Origin: an uncultured beta proteobacterium
GTDB lineage: Bacteria; Pseudomonadota; Gammaproteobacteria; Burkholderiales; Burkholderiaceae_C
Assembly (NCBI GenBank): GCA_903927295.1
Contig: CAIYMN010000014.1
Span: forward strand, 1 to 55,232
DNA: 55,232 nucleotides
Direction: 5' to 3'
The first letter of the stretch is position 1, and each line of letters starts with the position of its first letter. The notes beneath the pieces are model-generated. The model saw nothing but the letters and a program-made list of their open reading frames with translations, was not told the DNA's origin and did no database searches. Below are positions 55,127 to 55,232 of the stretch, piece after piece. The position numbers were made by a program, and so were the translations under genes.

Positions 55127-55232
55127 TCAGCGGATGGCTGCCCGGCTTAGCGAAGCAATAAATTCAGTTGCATTTTGATATCCGACTATCTTGTGCGTGA
55201 CACGAGGCGCTGTGGGGCCATCGAAGAAGACG
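55127..55232 (-). CDS. C-terminal end of a thioredoxin-like protein, cut by the window edge
   Basis: A minus-strand frame enters from the right edge and stops at 55127. The visible end reads VFFDGPTAPRVTHKIVGYQNATEFIASLSRAAIR. FFDG... followed by h-x-GY-x-x-x-x-EF is the usual last strand and helix of thioredoxin-fold proteins (SoxW/DsbD-C type). It converges on the DUF5666 gene, 5 bp apart. With 34 residues the family call is tentative. Confidence 0.5.
   Translation of the reverse strand, partial: VFFDGPTAPRVTHKIVGYQNATEFIASLSRAAIR

Overview
The window looks like chromosomal core sequence from a betaproteobacterium of the order Burkholderiales, probably Comamonadaceae-like. I infer this from gene order (rne / rluC-HAD-Rieske-sppA / rsmI-like-maf / yceD-rpmF-plsX-fabHDG-acpP-fabF / mucD-lepA-lepB-rnc-era-recO-pdxJ-acpS-nagZ; argH-algZ-algR-ppc-hemCDXY), from a Bug-type tripartite tricarboxylate receptor, and from a GC-rich interspersed element upstream of recO of a kind I associate with Comamonadaceae. 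I see no rRNA, tRNA, insertion sequence, prophage or CRISPR array.

Layout. 1-3.9 kb: the 5' part of an M48 CAAX-type protease gene, divergent orn, an RhlE-like DEAD-box helicase and a small Ala/Pro-rich lipoprotein ending at a shared terminator. 3.9-8.0 kb (minus): MFS transporter, an unannotated 41-residue membrane peptide, a methyltransferase, dapA and bamC in one unit. 8.1-19.0 kb: slyD-like FKBP, argH, a LytS/LytR (AlgZ/AlgR) pair, ppc, and hemC-hemD-hemX-hemY. 19.1-27 kb: rne with a long structured leader, rluC, a HAD phosphatase, a Rieske protein, sppA, an RsmI-like methyltransferase and maf. 27-33.3 kb: the rpmF/fatty-acid cluster. 33.3-43.8 kb: a YgfX-like membrane protein, then mucD, lepA, lepB, a DUF4845 protein, rnc, era, recO, pdxJ, acpS and nagZ. 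The rpoE-rseA-rseB genes that usually sit before mucD are absent. 43.9-47.1 kb: SH3 protein, YciH/SUI1 factor, Bug receptor, FmdB zinc ribbon, YebC-like regulator.

47.2-55.2 kb is the accessory and most interesting part. On the minus strand a tight set encodes a TlpA-like thioredoxin, a DUF4266 lipoprotein ending GGGGCGCN, a DUF3570 beta-barrel carrying the motif DSISGAS (it fits the Dxx(S/T)GA(S/T) consensus for covalent FMN attachment) and ApbE, the FMN transferase that modifies such motifs. I read this as a candidate extracytoplasmic flavinylated redox system. It is followed on the same strand by an S-layer/Ig-like protein, an LTxxQ-type periplasmic protein and a CDP-diacylglycerol pyrophosphatase. 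Divergently, behind a strong sigma70-type promoter, lie a DUF6502 protein and a DUF5666 lipoprotein that overlap by 4 bp and have no known function. The right edge cuts a minus-strand gene whose visible end looks thioredoxin-like.

All family assignments come from reading motifs and remembered family features. No database search was run.
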